The notes: generated from the sequence alone by a model not told the origin. Shown: positions 13,531 through 25,975, counted from the first letter of the stretch. The stretch is DNA of 64,000 bases from Glandiceps talaboti (GCF_964340395.1 NC_135552.1:11103194-11167193); one strand, 5' to 3'. Numbers and translations are program-made.

Positions 13531-16500
13531 TAAACACCTCATGGTGTGCATGCATTTCCACAAAGAAAGAATATGTGTTTCCTACAGTTTACAATGGGAT
13601 TTCCACACAAATCTTTTCATGCTCTTTACATTCTTTAATTGAAACATCCCTATCCATATAAAACACACGTTTCAAAAGAAAACCATGGAAACAGGAACAG
13701 TCAAGTTGCATGAGTTGTATTCAGCACTGCGGTAAATAAAACGGCATCTGTTTATGGTATCCATGGACAATGAATGGTTCATTTAACGATGTACCAGAAT
13801 TTATATGTTGATGGCACTGCCTGAATTAGAATGCATGGCATACATACGGATTCAAATCATTAATCACATCCCCATGGTAACGGTTTTCATTTGCTAGTCA
13901 GTTTTGTTATACAATGAACTTTATTACAATCATATTTATTCCTGACCAGCTGAGATATGTTATTCATCATTACATAAAGTCTGGCTGTTTTTGAAATATT
14001 ACTTTTGACTTTCTTCAAAGTGAAGATGATTTTAATATGAATATGACGAAGAAAATCTGTTTTTTGTTGACAGCAGACTTTCGTGAACCCTACTCTACTA
14101 GCTAGCTATTACTGTACTATCTTATTTATAATTCCAACGAAAACCATGAAAGAAAGCAGATATACAATAATATATACGAAATATGATATACGAAAATATG
14201 TATTTCCAATATATTATACATAAAGTTCTCTTCATATTAAGACATTTTAGGGTCACCGAGTTTTCACAGTTGTTTCATTTGTTATGCACACACCAAAAAT
14301 GCAAGATTTGAACAACCTACACTACAAATTGTCAAAAATAAGGTTTAAATTTTCATGTAATGTGTTGTCAAAAATTCTTGGGTAAAAGTGCAAAGTTTTA
14401 TTTGGTGAGAGACATGTATACTGGCTTATGTTCAAATCTGAATTGACTTGTTGACATATAATATACACTTGTCTGGAAATGAAGGTGAGGAAAGACCCCA
14501 CTGGCCTCTTTATACCACTGTGGTTGAGGTCTGAACCCGGGTCTGGGTTTCATTCAGCTGGTTTGATTAAAATTTGCCACACTGTAAGTAATAAGAATGT
14601 TGTTTAGGTTTTTGACTGATGAATGCAGGTTTTCCGCTGTAAGTACTCTGGTTTCCTGCCTGGACTTCTTAAGAGTATATAAGTATAAATAAAGATTTTG
14701 ATACTATATACAAAGTTCATTTCATATTTAAAGCAATTCCCACCAACAATACAAGATATGAACATAAAAATTATCATTAAAGGCTTTATATACATGTGTG
14801 AAAATTGTTTTCCTTAAATCTAATTTTTTATTTAACCTGTACATTTGACTACAATATGGTATATTTCAGTCAACATTTCATTGTATCCTGGTTTATATTG
14901 GTGTCAATTGCTCTACTACCTTATCAGGTCCATCTACAAAATTACATGCATGTACAATTGGTATTTCACGGCACCACAGAATTTGTCCTAATTCTTCAAC
15001 TCTTTTCCATTCAATTTCAATATCTTTCCCTTTCACAGCCCTCTAAAACTAGAACTATTTTAAAATTACAGCTATTATATTCCGGTTTTGTGCAGCAAAT
15101 TAGTACAGAGCACTTTATGTACATCAAATCTTCTCCATTCAATTTCTTTATTAGTGTTATGTGAAGTGACGCCATTCAACGACCCTGGTTAACCAGCTAG
15201 AGCTAGAACTGAGCTACTCCAGTGTTGTGCAGCTTATGGACACATTAGCCTATACGCAATGTACTCATGCATGTAATCATCAATGTCTACTGCTGCATAA
15301 CTCACAGGTCTCCCTAGACAATAATGAAATGTTTACATCAAGCGATCAGCAAAAAAAAAATCATTTTTTTTATTCAAATCACATCACAACCTGTTTTGCC
15401 CTCAAGTTAAACAGCAAGCGTATACCTCATGTTTATTTCAGTTGCTGAAAGCTTTTCACGGAAGGAAGGTAAATTAAAAGCTCTTTCGCTAAGTATCCAT
15501 TTCCATTTTGAGTTGATATTAGATTAGGCACTGAAAGAGCATGCACGGATTAAAGTGCAGATCCAGAAAAATACTAAATAATCTAATTACTAAGGTATAG
15601 TTGTTGACAAACTGACATCATTACAACATGGCAGTTTATTTCTAGGTCTGGTGGCGCCCAAAACAGCACAGATCTACAAGAAAAATAGGTCCCTGGCTAG
15701 GGTAATCTCTCAGTATAATGAACTTTTCAGGTGGCATTCGACTTTTTTCTTCTGGACAGGATACTGTATACATGTAATTAACTATTTGAAATTTAAAGCT
15801 AGTTTGGGGCTATTCAGAATCAAAGTTGAACTAAGGATATTTGTTATTTTACAATTCTAATCACAAACCCCTCCATGTACAAGAACTTAAATTAGTGCAC
15901 TGTAATTTGCCCAATACTCCATCCAGAGTGTAAAATTTACATCATGTAAACAACTAGAATTTCCAACCACTTTTGCATCTTTCATCATGAAAGTAAAGAT
16001 AATTGTATACAATGTATTTAGGATAATAACAGTTCACCACCTTGGTAGAAATGACTTTATACACAGGTCTAATAACCATTCTAATGCACAAGCAATTCAA
16101 GACAGTGATCAAACTTGTACATCATAACTTATGTATATAAAGTCAACAGCAGTCACTATAGCTACGCTTAAAACTGTACAAAAGTTGGATTAAAAATCTT
16201 TAAATGTGTTAGATTTTTATGTTTAATATATCTTGTATTATATTTTCTGTATCATACATTTCATCTTATGGTTAGATTTGTCCTGAGTTGTCTGTTTTGA
16301 TGTTCATAACATCAAGGCGTCATTCTATTTGAGATCACACCTGTTTTGGTTAATACAGAAATCTTACATTTCATCCTAGAAATTGATGGAAGACAAGTTT
16401 TTATGTTTTTATTTCTGTATTCCACAAAATGTTACGTAATTATAATGTATTCTCATGAGCCAGAGAACATTATTTTAGCTGATGCAACAAGTTAGCACAC

Positions 16501-17239
16501 TTTGGCAGGTGCCATAAAGAGACCTGTGGCTAAAGATGATGTTATTATGGTGAAGTTATAACACATTGGAAAGGACGTTGATATACAACGTGACTGTAAT
16601 GGAATAATTCACATGTAAAATAAAAAGCATGCGGAAAATAAACAATAATGAGATGAATGATGTAAAGTGATCCACGTGAATGACATAAAGCTCCATGTGG
16701 TCCCCTATCTGTGTAGTGCTAATGATACTAATGACATTGATATGATAACAAAGATACATATTTTGACTTTATGAAGGTCAAAAACGTTCAATGCACTGGG
16801 ATTTCATTATACCAATTAATAGTAGTAATAATGTGAGAATCTTGACACAGAGCACGTACAACAATGAAAGTTACAAGTTGGTAGACCACTTTGACAGCTT
16901 GTGCAAGTATGGAACAAATAACAACATTTTGCTAAACACAATGTCACAAGTTTGCCAAGCAGACAATTCAAAGTTTGATGCATACCACAGGCTTGCAATG
17001 ACAAGATTACAAAGTAATTATCCCGATGAACAGAAAAGAGCATTCTTGTGTACAATAACAGCCACAGGCTTTATTGGAGTTTAAATCCATGTACGAGGCT
17101 GTGGTTATGAATATATATGATATGATATGGTGTTCCTTGACAGCGGCTGCTGTCACATGGTATATTATATAACTTTATTACTATTGCTATAGAGCCATTG
17201 TACAACAATTTTGGAGCATTATTACGAAAGGGCATTTAT
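13531..17239. other. AT-rich stretch, no gene seen
   Basis: Open frames such as 14,805-15,164 and 16,791-17,084 (plus) were read and show no known domain, only hydrophobic or low-complexity content. No conserved exon or RNA gene is recognisable. Confidence 0.45.
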
Positions 17240-18160
17240 GACCAAATATAAAAGGTTAATTACTTTGAATAATTTCTTGTTAACGTCCAATCCAAATTTC
17301 AGCTACATTCTGCTTAAAATTTGATAAAATGTTGTAGTTTAACTATTAGTCCTCATTTGCATATCAATGAGATCATCTTGTGTGGAGCAATTCTTAATTC
17401 AAACACTCTAAGAAAGATCTCAACCAAATTTCAGACTGATCTGTCAAGTAGGCTTTTGAGTTCATGTTTTTGATGAAAAATTCAATTTTTTAAAATTTAC
17501 AACAGTGGTGGGATAATATTTCTTTACTGGACACCATAGATATTTTAGACCAATCAGTTTAGCCGATCAGTAATACTGTGTTTTATGGGACTGATATTTT
17601 GCTATTTGTGCTCCACAGTTGTGGAATAGGCTACTGCAAGAACTCCGCTGTGCTTATAATTGAATGTTTTTAATTCTGGTCTAAAAACTCAACTTTTTCA
17701 GAATTAAAGTTAATATGGTTCAAAGCAGTTACTTGTATTTTAACATGACCGTTTTAGTAATTGAAATTAGTGTTCTTAAATTGTACTGTCCATTTTTCCC
17801 CCCTCATATTTTTGAGTTCTGATTTTATTGATTTTTACTGTACTCTTTTCTTAATTCTATTTCTTTTTATGTATGTTTTATGATTGTGTTGTATATAGTG
17901 CTTTGAGGTGTCTTTTTACATGGAAGGCATTTTTAAGAAATAAATATTATATTATATTATTATTATTATTTGCTTGTTTGTTAGTTTTTAAGTTTAAGTT
18001 TTCTCCATCACAGCATCCCTAGAAACATCCTAACCAATTTTCAGACCAAGCTGCAATATAAGTGTTCACATACACACTTACAAAGACAGCCTAACAGACA
18101 CTTTAACATGTCTATAGTAGTATACTGAACTAAGGTCCAGTTGTGATAAAATTCACAAAA
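17240..18160 (+). mobile_element. Repeat-modular element with 3' hairpin, copy C (interrupted)
   Basis: The stretch contains the same module words as 38,939-40,114 and 52,917-53,908: accaaatttcag, catttgcatatcaatgaga, a cagacactt segment, and a terminal hairpin at about 18,113-18,147 (tatactgaac/ggtccagttgtgata). The middle (about 17,545-17,975) is replaced by a LINE 3' fragment that appears to have inserted later. No ORF is present. Confidence 0.6.
17545..17975 (+). mobile_element. LINE (L2/CR1-like) 3' end fragment
   Basis: One plus-strand frame around 17,609-17,705 reads like the end of a CR1/L2-type ORF2: PQLWNRLLQELR, then FNSGLKTQLF. This corresponds to the PELWNSLPLDI...FKRRLKTHIF end of the intact element at 47.5-49.8 kb, but with internal stops. 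The tail has a gtgctttgaggtg word and ends in an ATT-rich repeat at about 17,945-17,972. It is a 5'-truncated, decayed insertion inside the modular repeat. Confidence 0.7.
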
Positions 18161-18162
18161 TC

Positions 18163-19346
18163 TGACCCATATAATGCAAGAAAATTGTGTGATCATTTTG
18201 ATTTGAATAATTTCTCAATTAGGAACCCTATGAAGTTACAGCCACACAAAATACCAAGGTAATGATGACCTAGCCATCGTAGGTTTGGTAGGGAACCTCT
18301 GCTATCAAAGTGAGGAGGGTCATTTGGTCAATCTTGCATAGATTTCCACACCTTACACAATATAGACTCACACTACAGAGGAGGGAAATCTGGTAAAACG
18401 TACATAGATAGCCATACTTTGCACAATATTGGGGGGGGGGGGGTGACTCACTACAGAGGAGGGAAATCTGGTAAAACATGCATAGATGTCCATACTTTGA
18501 ACAGTATAGGGGGGGGGGGTGACTCACTGACAGAGGAGGGAAATTCGGTAAAACTTGCATAGATTTCCAAACTTTGCACTAATCTGGGGGGGAAACCAGG
18601 AGAAATGTTGTAGATATGTCTACTAAAATTGCTAAATTAATAAAAAATCTATAACAAAAACACTGGAAAGGCAAGGATGAAAAATATAGAAATCACCTTT
18701 GTACAAGGTTTGAATGTGCAAGGCCCATGTGAAAAGTAGAATTGCCTGTATTCTACTCCAGCAGAACCATGGGTAAATAGCTGATTAGATTGGGGTGAGA
18801 TATAAAAGCCAAGTGTCCATTTCTCCAGGCCGAACAGACACATGCCAAATGTTTTACCAATGAAACAATAAATGGTACATAACAATAGTTGGAAGAGCCA
18901 AACTGCTACTGTTAACCAATCAAAATGATAAGCTGGAAGCAGCACAAAAACGCTTAATTTCAAATGACAACAATCCAAACAATAGGGTTTAAACATTTGT
19001 AGATCATGTGTAGATAGCAAAACTGATCTATACTGACTGTGCAGTGCTTGATATGCTGAAAAAATGGTAAAGAACAGGATGGATGAACAGGGCTTGCGAC
19101 AACATACAGCTATACAATCCAGGCAGTATCCGTTGGGGCAAAACAGTACCCATTCAATTAGGAAATCTGGGCCACAGCAGTGTCAATTAATTGGTGAGAA
19201 CAAAACTCAAACATGACCACTTGGAAACACAACATAAAGCCTTGACATTTAATTTACAAATTATGTAGGGAGACACACAGAGTCAAACACAATAGTTAAA
19301 TATACATAAGGGAATTATTGGAATTATTTGTAAATCCCTCAGTCTT
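18163..19346 (+). repeat. Block M, copy 1 (direct repeat)
   Basis: A 1.2-kb block repeated in the same orientation at 22,341-24,030. Both start taatgcaagaaaattgtgtg and end ggaattatttgtaaatccct followed by cagtctt. It holds three to four units of the G-run minisatellite (about 18,330-18,590), whereas the second copy holds about ten. The two copies flank the left arm of inverted repeat 2. The minus-strand frame at 18,649-19,020 is broken by a 5-base indel in the other copy, arguing against coding. The ends are not TG...CA, so it is not a standard LTR. Confidence 0.85.
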
Positions 19347-19440
19347 TAATACATGTGATATGTCTAAATCTAGACCATTTGAGCAGGATGTTCAACACAA
19401 TGGACGTGTGATCTATGGCTTTCATCTAATTCTGTCAAGG

Positions 19441-19803
19441 TGTATAATTGTTTGGCTCCAGTTACCCGACCCCACCAAGCTTTTCACTGCCAACCCTAAA
19501 CTCTTTTTACATATTTGAGAAAAAAATAATAAAGTCGCAAAAATTGTGAAGTGTCACATGAAATTGTGGCTGCGGAAACTGCCATCAACTTAAAAAAAAA
19601 ATTCCAAAAATGTTATTCCAATCTGTAATGGCTTTACATCTGATAGGATGAAATAAAGAACACAGAGATCATTTGGAAAACAATGAAAAACAAGAACTAG
19701 ACATGTTCACTCACACATGAAAGAAAAAAAAATCTACCTACCCCACCTATTCTAAAATTTAGTGTAACTGGAACGACACAATTTTTTTTATTAGGCTTAA
19801 TAA
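19441..19803 (-). mobile_element. MITE-like element, family B, copy in left arm
   Basis: The unit runs from attgtttggctccagttac to the reverse complement of taagcctaataaaaaaaatt. It corresponds, inverted, to 38,290-38,655 and more distantly to 30,032-30,417. The outer bases of one terminal repeat are decayed here. There is no ORF, so it is non-autonomous. Confidence 0.7.
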
Positions 19804-21599
19804 TAGTAATGTTAACAGAAGACAAGCATAATGTGATGCAAACGACCAGAACACCGGGGATCATAAACCATATTTATATTATCTATGGCATTTCAGTGTA
19901 TGATTGTTTTAGTTTTTGTGTTATTTGTTGTCTTTTGGAATACTGAGCTATAATACACAATCTTTGTAATAATCACCAGAGATTCAGACGTCAGTTGGGT
20001 CTTTGTCTTGTGACGCTGTCTTCACCACAACCACATCAAAGGTTCAGACCTAAGCTATCATAACACACATGATTTGACACTTGATACATTTGATTGAATA
20101 CACATGACTTCTTGTGTCAGAAAGGTTCCTTCCAGTTGTTACTTCCACTTATTCTTACTTTATAAACAATTGTGCAAATTGCACTACTTATGCAATGCAT
20201 GCATAAATGTGTGTGTTCAGTGTGGAGTCACGCTTTAAAAGTTTAAAGCAATTACAGAGTCACCCAGCGTACAAAATGGCTGACTTTAGATTTAAATTAT
20301 GTTTCAGATCCGTAGATTTTATGCTGTAGAACACCAACAACACATTGTATATTGTGTAAAAAAGATAATTAGTTTCTGAAACTCATGTTGCATTGAAAGA
20401 TTTAAGTGTTTCTTTTCTGTGCAAATATCCCAATGACTCAAAAATACACACCTACCAGCATGAGCATTTGTAGAATGGCATTATAGTGATAAACTTCAGT
20501 TTTACTGCAAAGTTTTGGCCTGTACACAGTGTGTAAAAAGGCTATCAATTGGACAGGATGTGTCAGCACTAGTAATTATACCAGCCACAATCCAAGTTCA
20601 ACAAAAAAATATGGAATATACACTCTGGTCAGTTTTACACCATGACAACACGTGTCTACATCACTGGTTCTGCTGTGTTTGAAATGTGAGTCAAAATGCT
20701 CAAAATTGCCATTATTTTCCTGATTTTTTTTTATATTACTGGCGATGGTACAATTATATTATTATCCAATATTTTTCGTCATTCAGCCAAAAATGCTCAT
20801 AACTTAAGGGTTGTCAAGGACCCCTTAGGCCACTCGTATTTTCCTTGGTTGAACGATGAAAAATATTGGGGAATAATGTCTTTAGTTTGTTTACCTCCTT
20901 CTGAGTATTACTAAGAACTTGGTAGATTTCAGTTTGTAGAACCATCAATTGAATACAGCTATGACATGTACTTGTGATGAAATGGAGATCAAGTTTGACA
21001 AGTAGAAAAACGTGAGGAACGCTACAATTGTAAGATGAGTGTAGCTAATTAGTGTTCTAACTTGGTGAATTGTTAAGTTTTATGAAGTATACATAGATAT
21101 AATATGGTATTATGTCTGTCCTTGAAAAACAAGTAACAACAGATGTTTTGAGCTAATGGCTAATCCCCTGTGTAAAGGCTACATCTGTATTGTAATTAGT
21201 ACCAGAACCATTTTTATATAGAATTCATAGCACACACTATCAGCACCCACAAAACACTGCTGGTAAAGTCTTTAAGTGTACCAGATGGAGAATGATGTAC
21301 ATTGTTTATTGATTATGAATGATGCCAATGTCCTGAGCCAGAAAATTATTTTCTCCTCTTTTTAAGTTTTCCCCCTTAATAGTTTCATTATAAGTTGTAA
21401 TCTCTTATTTGGAAGGACTGTAGTCTAGTGCTATCCTTCATTGAATCTCAAAATCTCTCATTACGTCTAGCTGAATGAGGTCCTGAAATGAAATTTCAAA
21501 GTCAACCAAAGCCACCCACATAGTCATGAACACCATGTCTTTGTTAATCAGTCATATACTTCTACACCATCATAGGTTAGTGTTTATTAGGGGCAGTTA

Positions 21600-22020
21600 T
21601 GTTTGTACATTTCGGGTAATATTTGCTGTATTCTACTTAATATACTGAAACATTATTTGCAATGACTAAACTTATTGAAGGGACACAGGCGAGTTTGTAC
21701 ATTTCGTTGTGTAATATTTGCTGTATTCTACTTACTGAACCATTACTTGCAATTGACTAAACCCATTAAAGGGACACAGGTTGAGTTTGTATGTTTTGGG
21801 GTGCAATATTCTACTTAATACTGAAGCATCACTTGCAATTGACTAAACCCATTATTAAGGGACACAGGCTGTCAGTGTGTTTGTATGTTTTGGGGTGCAA
21901 TATTTGCTGTATTGTACTTACTGAAGCACACTGAAGCATCACTTGCAAATGACTAAACGTGTTAAAAGGACATGGGGAGAGTTTGTACATTTTGGGGTGC
22001 AATATATGCTGTACGTATTC
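21600..22020 (+). repeat. ~95-bp tandem repeat, 4-5 units, in left arm
   Basis: Units start gtttgtacattt or gtttgtatgttt at about 21,602, 21,691, 21,785, 21,880 and 21,980. Each contains a gcaatatt(tgctgtattc) word and a gactaaac...aagggacacagg word. The mirrored array lies at 36,060-36,480. A minus-strand frame of 82 codons (21,829-22,077) across it has a close counterpart in the right arm, but it is composed of the repeat and is probably fortuitous. Confidence 0.85.
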
Positions 22021-22340
22021 TAATTGAGTTTCAGGTTTGCCGTCAGGTGTCTTCAGATCTGAGGCTATCTGTGACACTCAATATGATGCTATCTGAATCT
22101 GAATCTGAATCTGACGCCAACTTTATACTCATTGACAAGCAATCAATATTATATGTTTCAACTAACAAATGGACATAAAAATAATTACATACAGGTATTT
22201 ACACCTTTATGCATGATATACTGAGGTCTTCAGTTTGAATTATGTACACTCTTTCAATCCAAAACATTTCACCTAGATTATGTGTATGATGTTGTTATGA
22301 AACCATGCATTTTAACCTGCGAAAAATGTCAGACCAGATA

Positions 22341-24030
22341 TAATGCAAGAAAATTGTGTGATCCTTTTGATTTGAACAATTTCTCAATTAGGAACCCTAT
22401 AAAGTTGCAGCCACACAAAATACCAAGGTAATGATGACCTAGCCACAGTAGTTTTGGTAGGGAACCTGTGCTATCAAAGTGAGGAGGGTCATTTGGTCAA
22501 TCTTGCATAGATTTCCACACTTTACACAGTATTTGGGGGGGGGGGGGATGACTCACACTACAGAGGAGGGAAATCTGGTAAAATTTGCATAGATGTCCAT
22601 ACTTTGCACAGTATGGGGGGGGGGGGGTGAGTTACTGACAGAGGAGGGAAATCTGGTAAAACATGCATAGATTCCCATACTTTGCACAGTATGAGGGAGG
22701 GGGGGGGGGGTGATGACCCACTAACGGAGGAGGGAAATCTGGTTAAACATACACAGATTTCCATACATTGCACAATATGGGGGGATAGACTCACTGATAG
22801 ACAAGGGAAATCTGGTAAAACATGCATAGATTCCCATACTTTGCACAGTATGGGGGGGGGGGGGGTGATACACTGACAGAGGAGGAAAATCTGGTAAAAC
22901 TTGCATAGATTTCCATACTTTGCACAGTATGGGGGGAGGGGGTTGATACACTGACAGAGGAGGTAAATCTGGTAAAACTTGCATAGATTTCCATACTTTG
23001 CACAGTATGGGGGGGGGGGGGGGGTGATACACTGACAGAGGGGGTAAATCTGGTAAAACTTGCATAGATTTCCATACTTTGCACAGTATGGGGGGGGGGT
23101 GGGGATGATACACTGACAGAGGAGGGAAATCTGGTAAACTTGCATAGATTTCCATACTTTGCACAGTATGGGGGGGGGGGGGGGGGAATGATACACTGAC
23201 AGAGGAGGGTAATCTAGTAAAACTTGCATGGATTTCCAAACTTTGCACTAATCTTGGTGGGAACACCAGGGGAAAGGTTGTAGATATGTCTACTAAATTA
23301 CTAAATTAATAAAAATCTATAACAAAAACATTGGATAGGCAAGATGAACAGAACAAATCCACCTTGTAAAATATAGAAATCACCTTTGTACAAGGTTTGA
23401 ATGTGCAAGGCCCATGTGAAAAGTGGAATTGCCTGTATTCTACTCCAGCAGAACCATGGATAAATAGCTGATTAGATTGGGGCGAGATATAAAAGCCAAG
23501 TGTCCATTTCTCCAGGTCGAACAGACACATGCCAAATGTTTTACCAATGAAACAATAAATGGTACATTAGTTGGAAGAGCCGAACTGCTAGTGTTAACCA
23601 ATCACAATGATAAGCTAGAAGCAGCACAAAAACGCTTAATTTCAAATGACAACATTCCAAACGATAGGGTCTAAACATTTGTAGATCATGTGTAGATAGC
23701 AAAACTGATCTATACTGACTCTGTGCAGTGCTTGGTATGCTGAAAAAATGGTAAAGAACAGGATGGATGAACATGTGGCTTACAAGAACATACAGCTATA
23801 CAATCCAGGCAGTATCCGTTGGGACAAAACAGTACCCATTCAATTAGGAAATCTGTGCCACAGCAGTGTCCATTACTAGTAATTGGTGAGAACAAAACTC
23901 AAACTTGACCACTTGGAAACACAACATAAAGCCTTGACATTTAATTTACTAATTATGTAGGGAGACACACACAGAGTCCAACACAATACATAAGGGAATT
24001 ATTGGAATTATTTGTAAATCCCTCAGTCTT
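22341..24030 (+). repeat. Block M, copy 2 (direct repeat)
   Basis: Second copy of the block at 18,163-19,346, longer because its G-run minisatellite is expanded. After the minisatellite, both copies share a long non-coding stretch (for example gaacagacacatgccaaatg and gatcatgtgtagatagcaaa) and the same end word cagtctt. Short indels between the copies break all shared open frames. Confidence 0.85.
22480..23250 (+). repeat. G-run minisatellite, ~75-bp unit, ~10 copies
   Basis: Each unit reads gacagaggagggaaatctgg, then taaaacttgcatagatttcc, then atactttgcacagtat, followed by a run of up to about 18 Gs and gtgata/gtgactca. The runs differ in length between units. Minus-strand frames through it give proline-rich, column-like repeats (22,558-23,266) in three frames at once, which shows they are by-products of the array and not a gene. 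The closely spaced G tracts could form G-quadruplexes. Confidence 0.9.
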
Positions 24031-24607
24031 AACCCCTTCACACATTCTATAAAACTATATATTACTTCTGTAAAATATATCTTTCTGTGACAACATTTAC
24101 CTCCTTCGTATCATTAATTAGTTTAGGGAAATCTGAGTTGATGGCTAGTATTGACTGGGTTTGTTAAAAATTAACCAGATCTGTATGTAAGAAGGGTGAT
24201 GCTCAGTTTGCCCCTACCAAACAGTGTAGGTTTTTTTGGGGGATATGCCAATTTCCTTCAGACTCTAAGAGTGCTGCAGAATTGGCAACTATACCCAATT
24301 TGCCAAATTTTGCAAACTTCACTTTCTAACAGACTTGATGCAAAGTGTTCATTTCTAATTGTTAGCCATTTTATACAATGATGTGAAATATTCAGATATG
24401 CATGATATTAAATCTGATACATGTAGTGTGACATTAAAATTATTGATAATGCAAACATCTGTCTGTTTCAACCACACTGTCAACACTTTAATTTAGACAC
24501 TCCTTGAAATCTCCTGATCAAATTCACTCAGTAATTTGCATTATTTTAAGCCAATCTACCCCAAATCATATTTGTAGAACTAATTTCGATGATATACATA
24601 CCCACCA
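24031..24607. other. No feature seen
   Basis: Unique-looking AT-rich sequence with no recognised gene or repeat. Confidence 0.45.
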
Positions 24608-25052
24608 TATACTATCCACTAGGTAGTTGTGGGGTTCAATGAATTAACTTATAATTAGACTCATTAAGTTTATGCAATACCTGTTGGGAGTTATTAGCTA
24701 CCATCATTTGATAATTATATATAGTTAAAGACTGCAGTGGTCTAAAATATACAACACATACACATAATTAATTATATTAATTCTACAGGAACATCATTAA
24801 ATATCATCTCAGTATCAAGTCTTCTAATATACTATCCACTAGGTAGTTTTGGGGTTCAATTTATTAACTTATAATAAGACTGTCATTAAGTTTATGCAAT
24901 ACCTGTTGGGAGTCATTAGCTACAATCATTTGATTGAAGTGATAATTATATATAGTTTAAAGACTGCAGTGGTCTAAAAACACATATACATAATTAATTA
25001 TATTAATTCTACAGGAACACCATTAAATATCATCTCTATAGTATCAAGTCTT
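24608..25052 (+). repeat. Tandem duplication, ~220-bp unit, 2 copies
   Basis: The words atactatccactaggtagtt, gtttatgcaatacctgttgg, agactgcagtggtctaaaa and cataattaattatattaatt occur in both copies with an offset of about 220 bases. The second copy ends near agtatcaagtcttc. Non-coding. Confidence 0.92.
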
Positions 25053-25159
25053 CCCAGAAGGCATACCCCCTCAAATATTTTACTTCTACATGACAGAATG
25101 GAGACTTGATTTTTGAAATTGGTGGCAACAAATTATACTGATAATGCTGAAAATGTAAT

Positions 25160-25265
25160 GATAGTTCACTACAAACATGGTTGTCATTGAGTAAAAAGTG
25201 ATATGAGCACCAAAAATAATCTGGCATTAGCCACATATAATGGCTACAAAGAGCTTAATTTTGAT
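25160..25265 (+). repeat. Dispersed repeat, matches 43,900-44,060
   Basis: Shares with 43,900-44,060 the ordered words gttcactacaaa, gagtgaaaagtaatatg/gagtaaaaagtgatatg, gcaccat/gcaccaa, cattagccacacataat/cattagccacatataat and gctacaaag...agcttaattttgat. A shorter relative lies at 44,425-44,480. Class unknown. Confidence 0.7.
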
Positions 25266-25318
25266 GGTCTACCCTGTAGGTCAAGGTAAAGGTCAAAGGC
25301 CATGCTACACTCATGAAA

Positions 25319-25412
25319 GTACAGCTGCAGAGAACATTGCAAGCACTCATGCAAATACCTCGAGTACGCCACATTTGCACTCACATGTCATGGGGTTCTG
25401 TCATAGTATTTC
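25319..25412 (+). repeat. Dispersed repeat, matches 1,211-1,305
   Basis: Partner of the copy at 1,211-1,305, same orientation. The two plus-strand open frames over it have no recognisable features. Confidence 0.6.
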
Positions 25413-25717
25413 ATTTGAATTTGAACATTCAAGTCAAATGTAAATTCAAATCACGCAACTACATGTATAGTAACTATTATTTATATGTCAATGTCTCTAA
25501 CCAGGTAATTTCACAAAGGGCAATTATAGTAATATTTTGTTTTGAATTTTTCTGAATGTCTAATATTTTTGGGTAACATTTGAATCAGAATTGTCAGAAA
25601 TTTAATCAGAATTTTGAAAAATTATTGGCTCCGTCAGAAAAGATTCTCAAAATTAAGTCAACAAATGTATGTATTAAAATGTGAGCAACTTTGGAAGATC
25701 TTAACATTCCATTTTAA

Positions 25718-25975
25718 TTATTCATGCCTGAAGCGCCCCAGTCAACCCATCTCTATAATTGGGACCTGGTAGGATAGAGGTTGTAATATAATCCTATTTG
25801 CTTACAGAGGCTGCAAATGGATTGTATGCTCCCCTGGGAGTTGAGGAAGTATAGAGGGCCATTATGCTGTCATTAGTCCATGCCAGGGGTAATAATTGTT
25901 AGTGCCTGGAGCTCTCTGTAGGACAGCAACATTATAAGTACACTTTTTTCTTTATTGTTATTATTATTATTATCA
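25718..25975 (+). mobile_element. SINE, 5'-truncated copy
   Basis: Matches the reverse complement of 46,630-46,860: cagtcaaccca, attgggacctggtaggatag, agaggctgcaaatggattgt, a gctcccctgggag word, and aataattgttagtgcctgga. It ends in a (TTA)n tail at about 25,955-25,975. The tRNA-like head present in the other copy is missing here, as expected of a 5' truncation during target-primed insertion. Confidence 0.82.

Larger units (their letters stand above)
19346..22340 (+). repeat. Inverted repeat 2, left arm (~3 kb)
   Basis: This segment matches the reverse complement of 35,740-38,776 along its length with few mismatches. Matching anchors were read near 19,370 (38,740), 20,000 (38,110), 20,300 (37,800), 21,200 (36,850) and 22,300 (35,780). 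The arm contains a family B MITE-like copy, a ~95-bp tandem array and otherwise non-coding DNA. Its own ends are not inverted repeats of each other, so it is not a simple TIR transposon. The left end abuts block M copy 1 and the right end abuts copy 2. Confidence 0.92.

Noticed and set aside
14805-15164. 119-codon plus-strand frame as a membrane protein gene
   Set aside because: Hydrophobic residues follow from T-rich composition. There is no domain, splice context or neighbouring exon.
16791-17084. 97-codon plus-strand frame as an exon
   Set aside because: It overlaps a 79-codon frame on the other strand, has no recognisable motif, and its flanks show no convincing splice signals.
18649-19020. 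123-codon minus-strand frame in block M as a gene
   Set aside because: The second copy of the block has small indels that split the frame into two pieces (23,306-23,530 and 23,541-23,774), so it is not maintained.
22558-23266. Long proline-rich open frames on the minus strand (up to 223 codons)
   Set aside because: They are translations of the G-run minisatellite and appear in three frames of the same region. There is no start context, no unique sequence and no conserved length.
18163-24030. LTR retrotransposon with block M as the LTRs
   Set aside because: The block ends are not TG...CA. No primer-binding site, polypurine tract, gag or pol is seen, and the interior exists elsewhere without the blocks.
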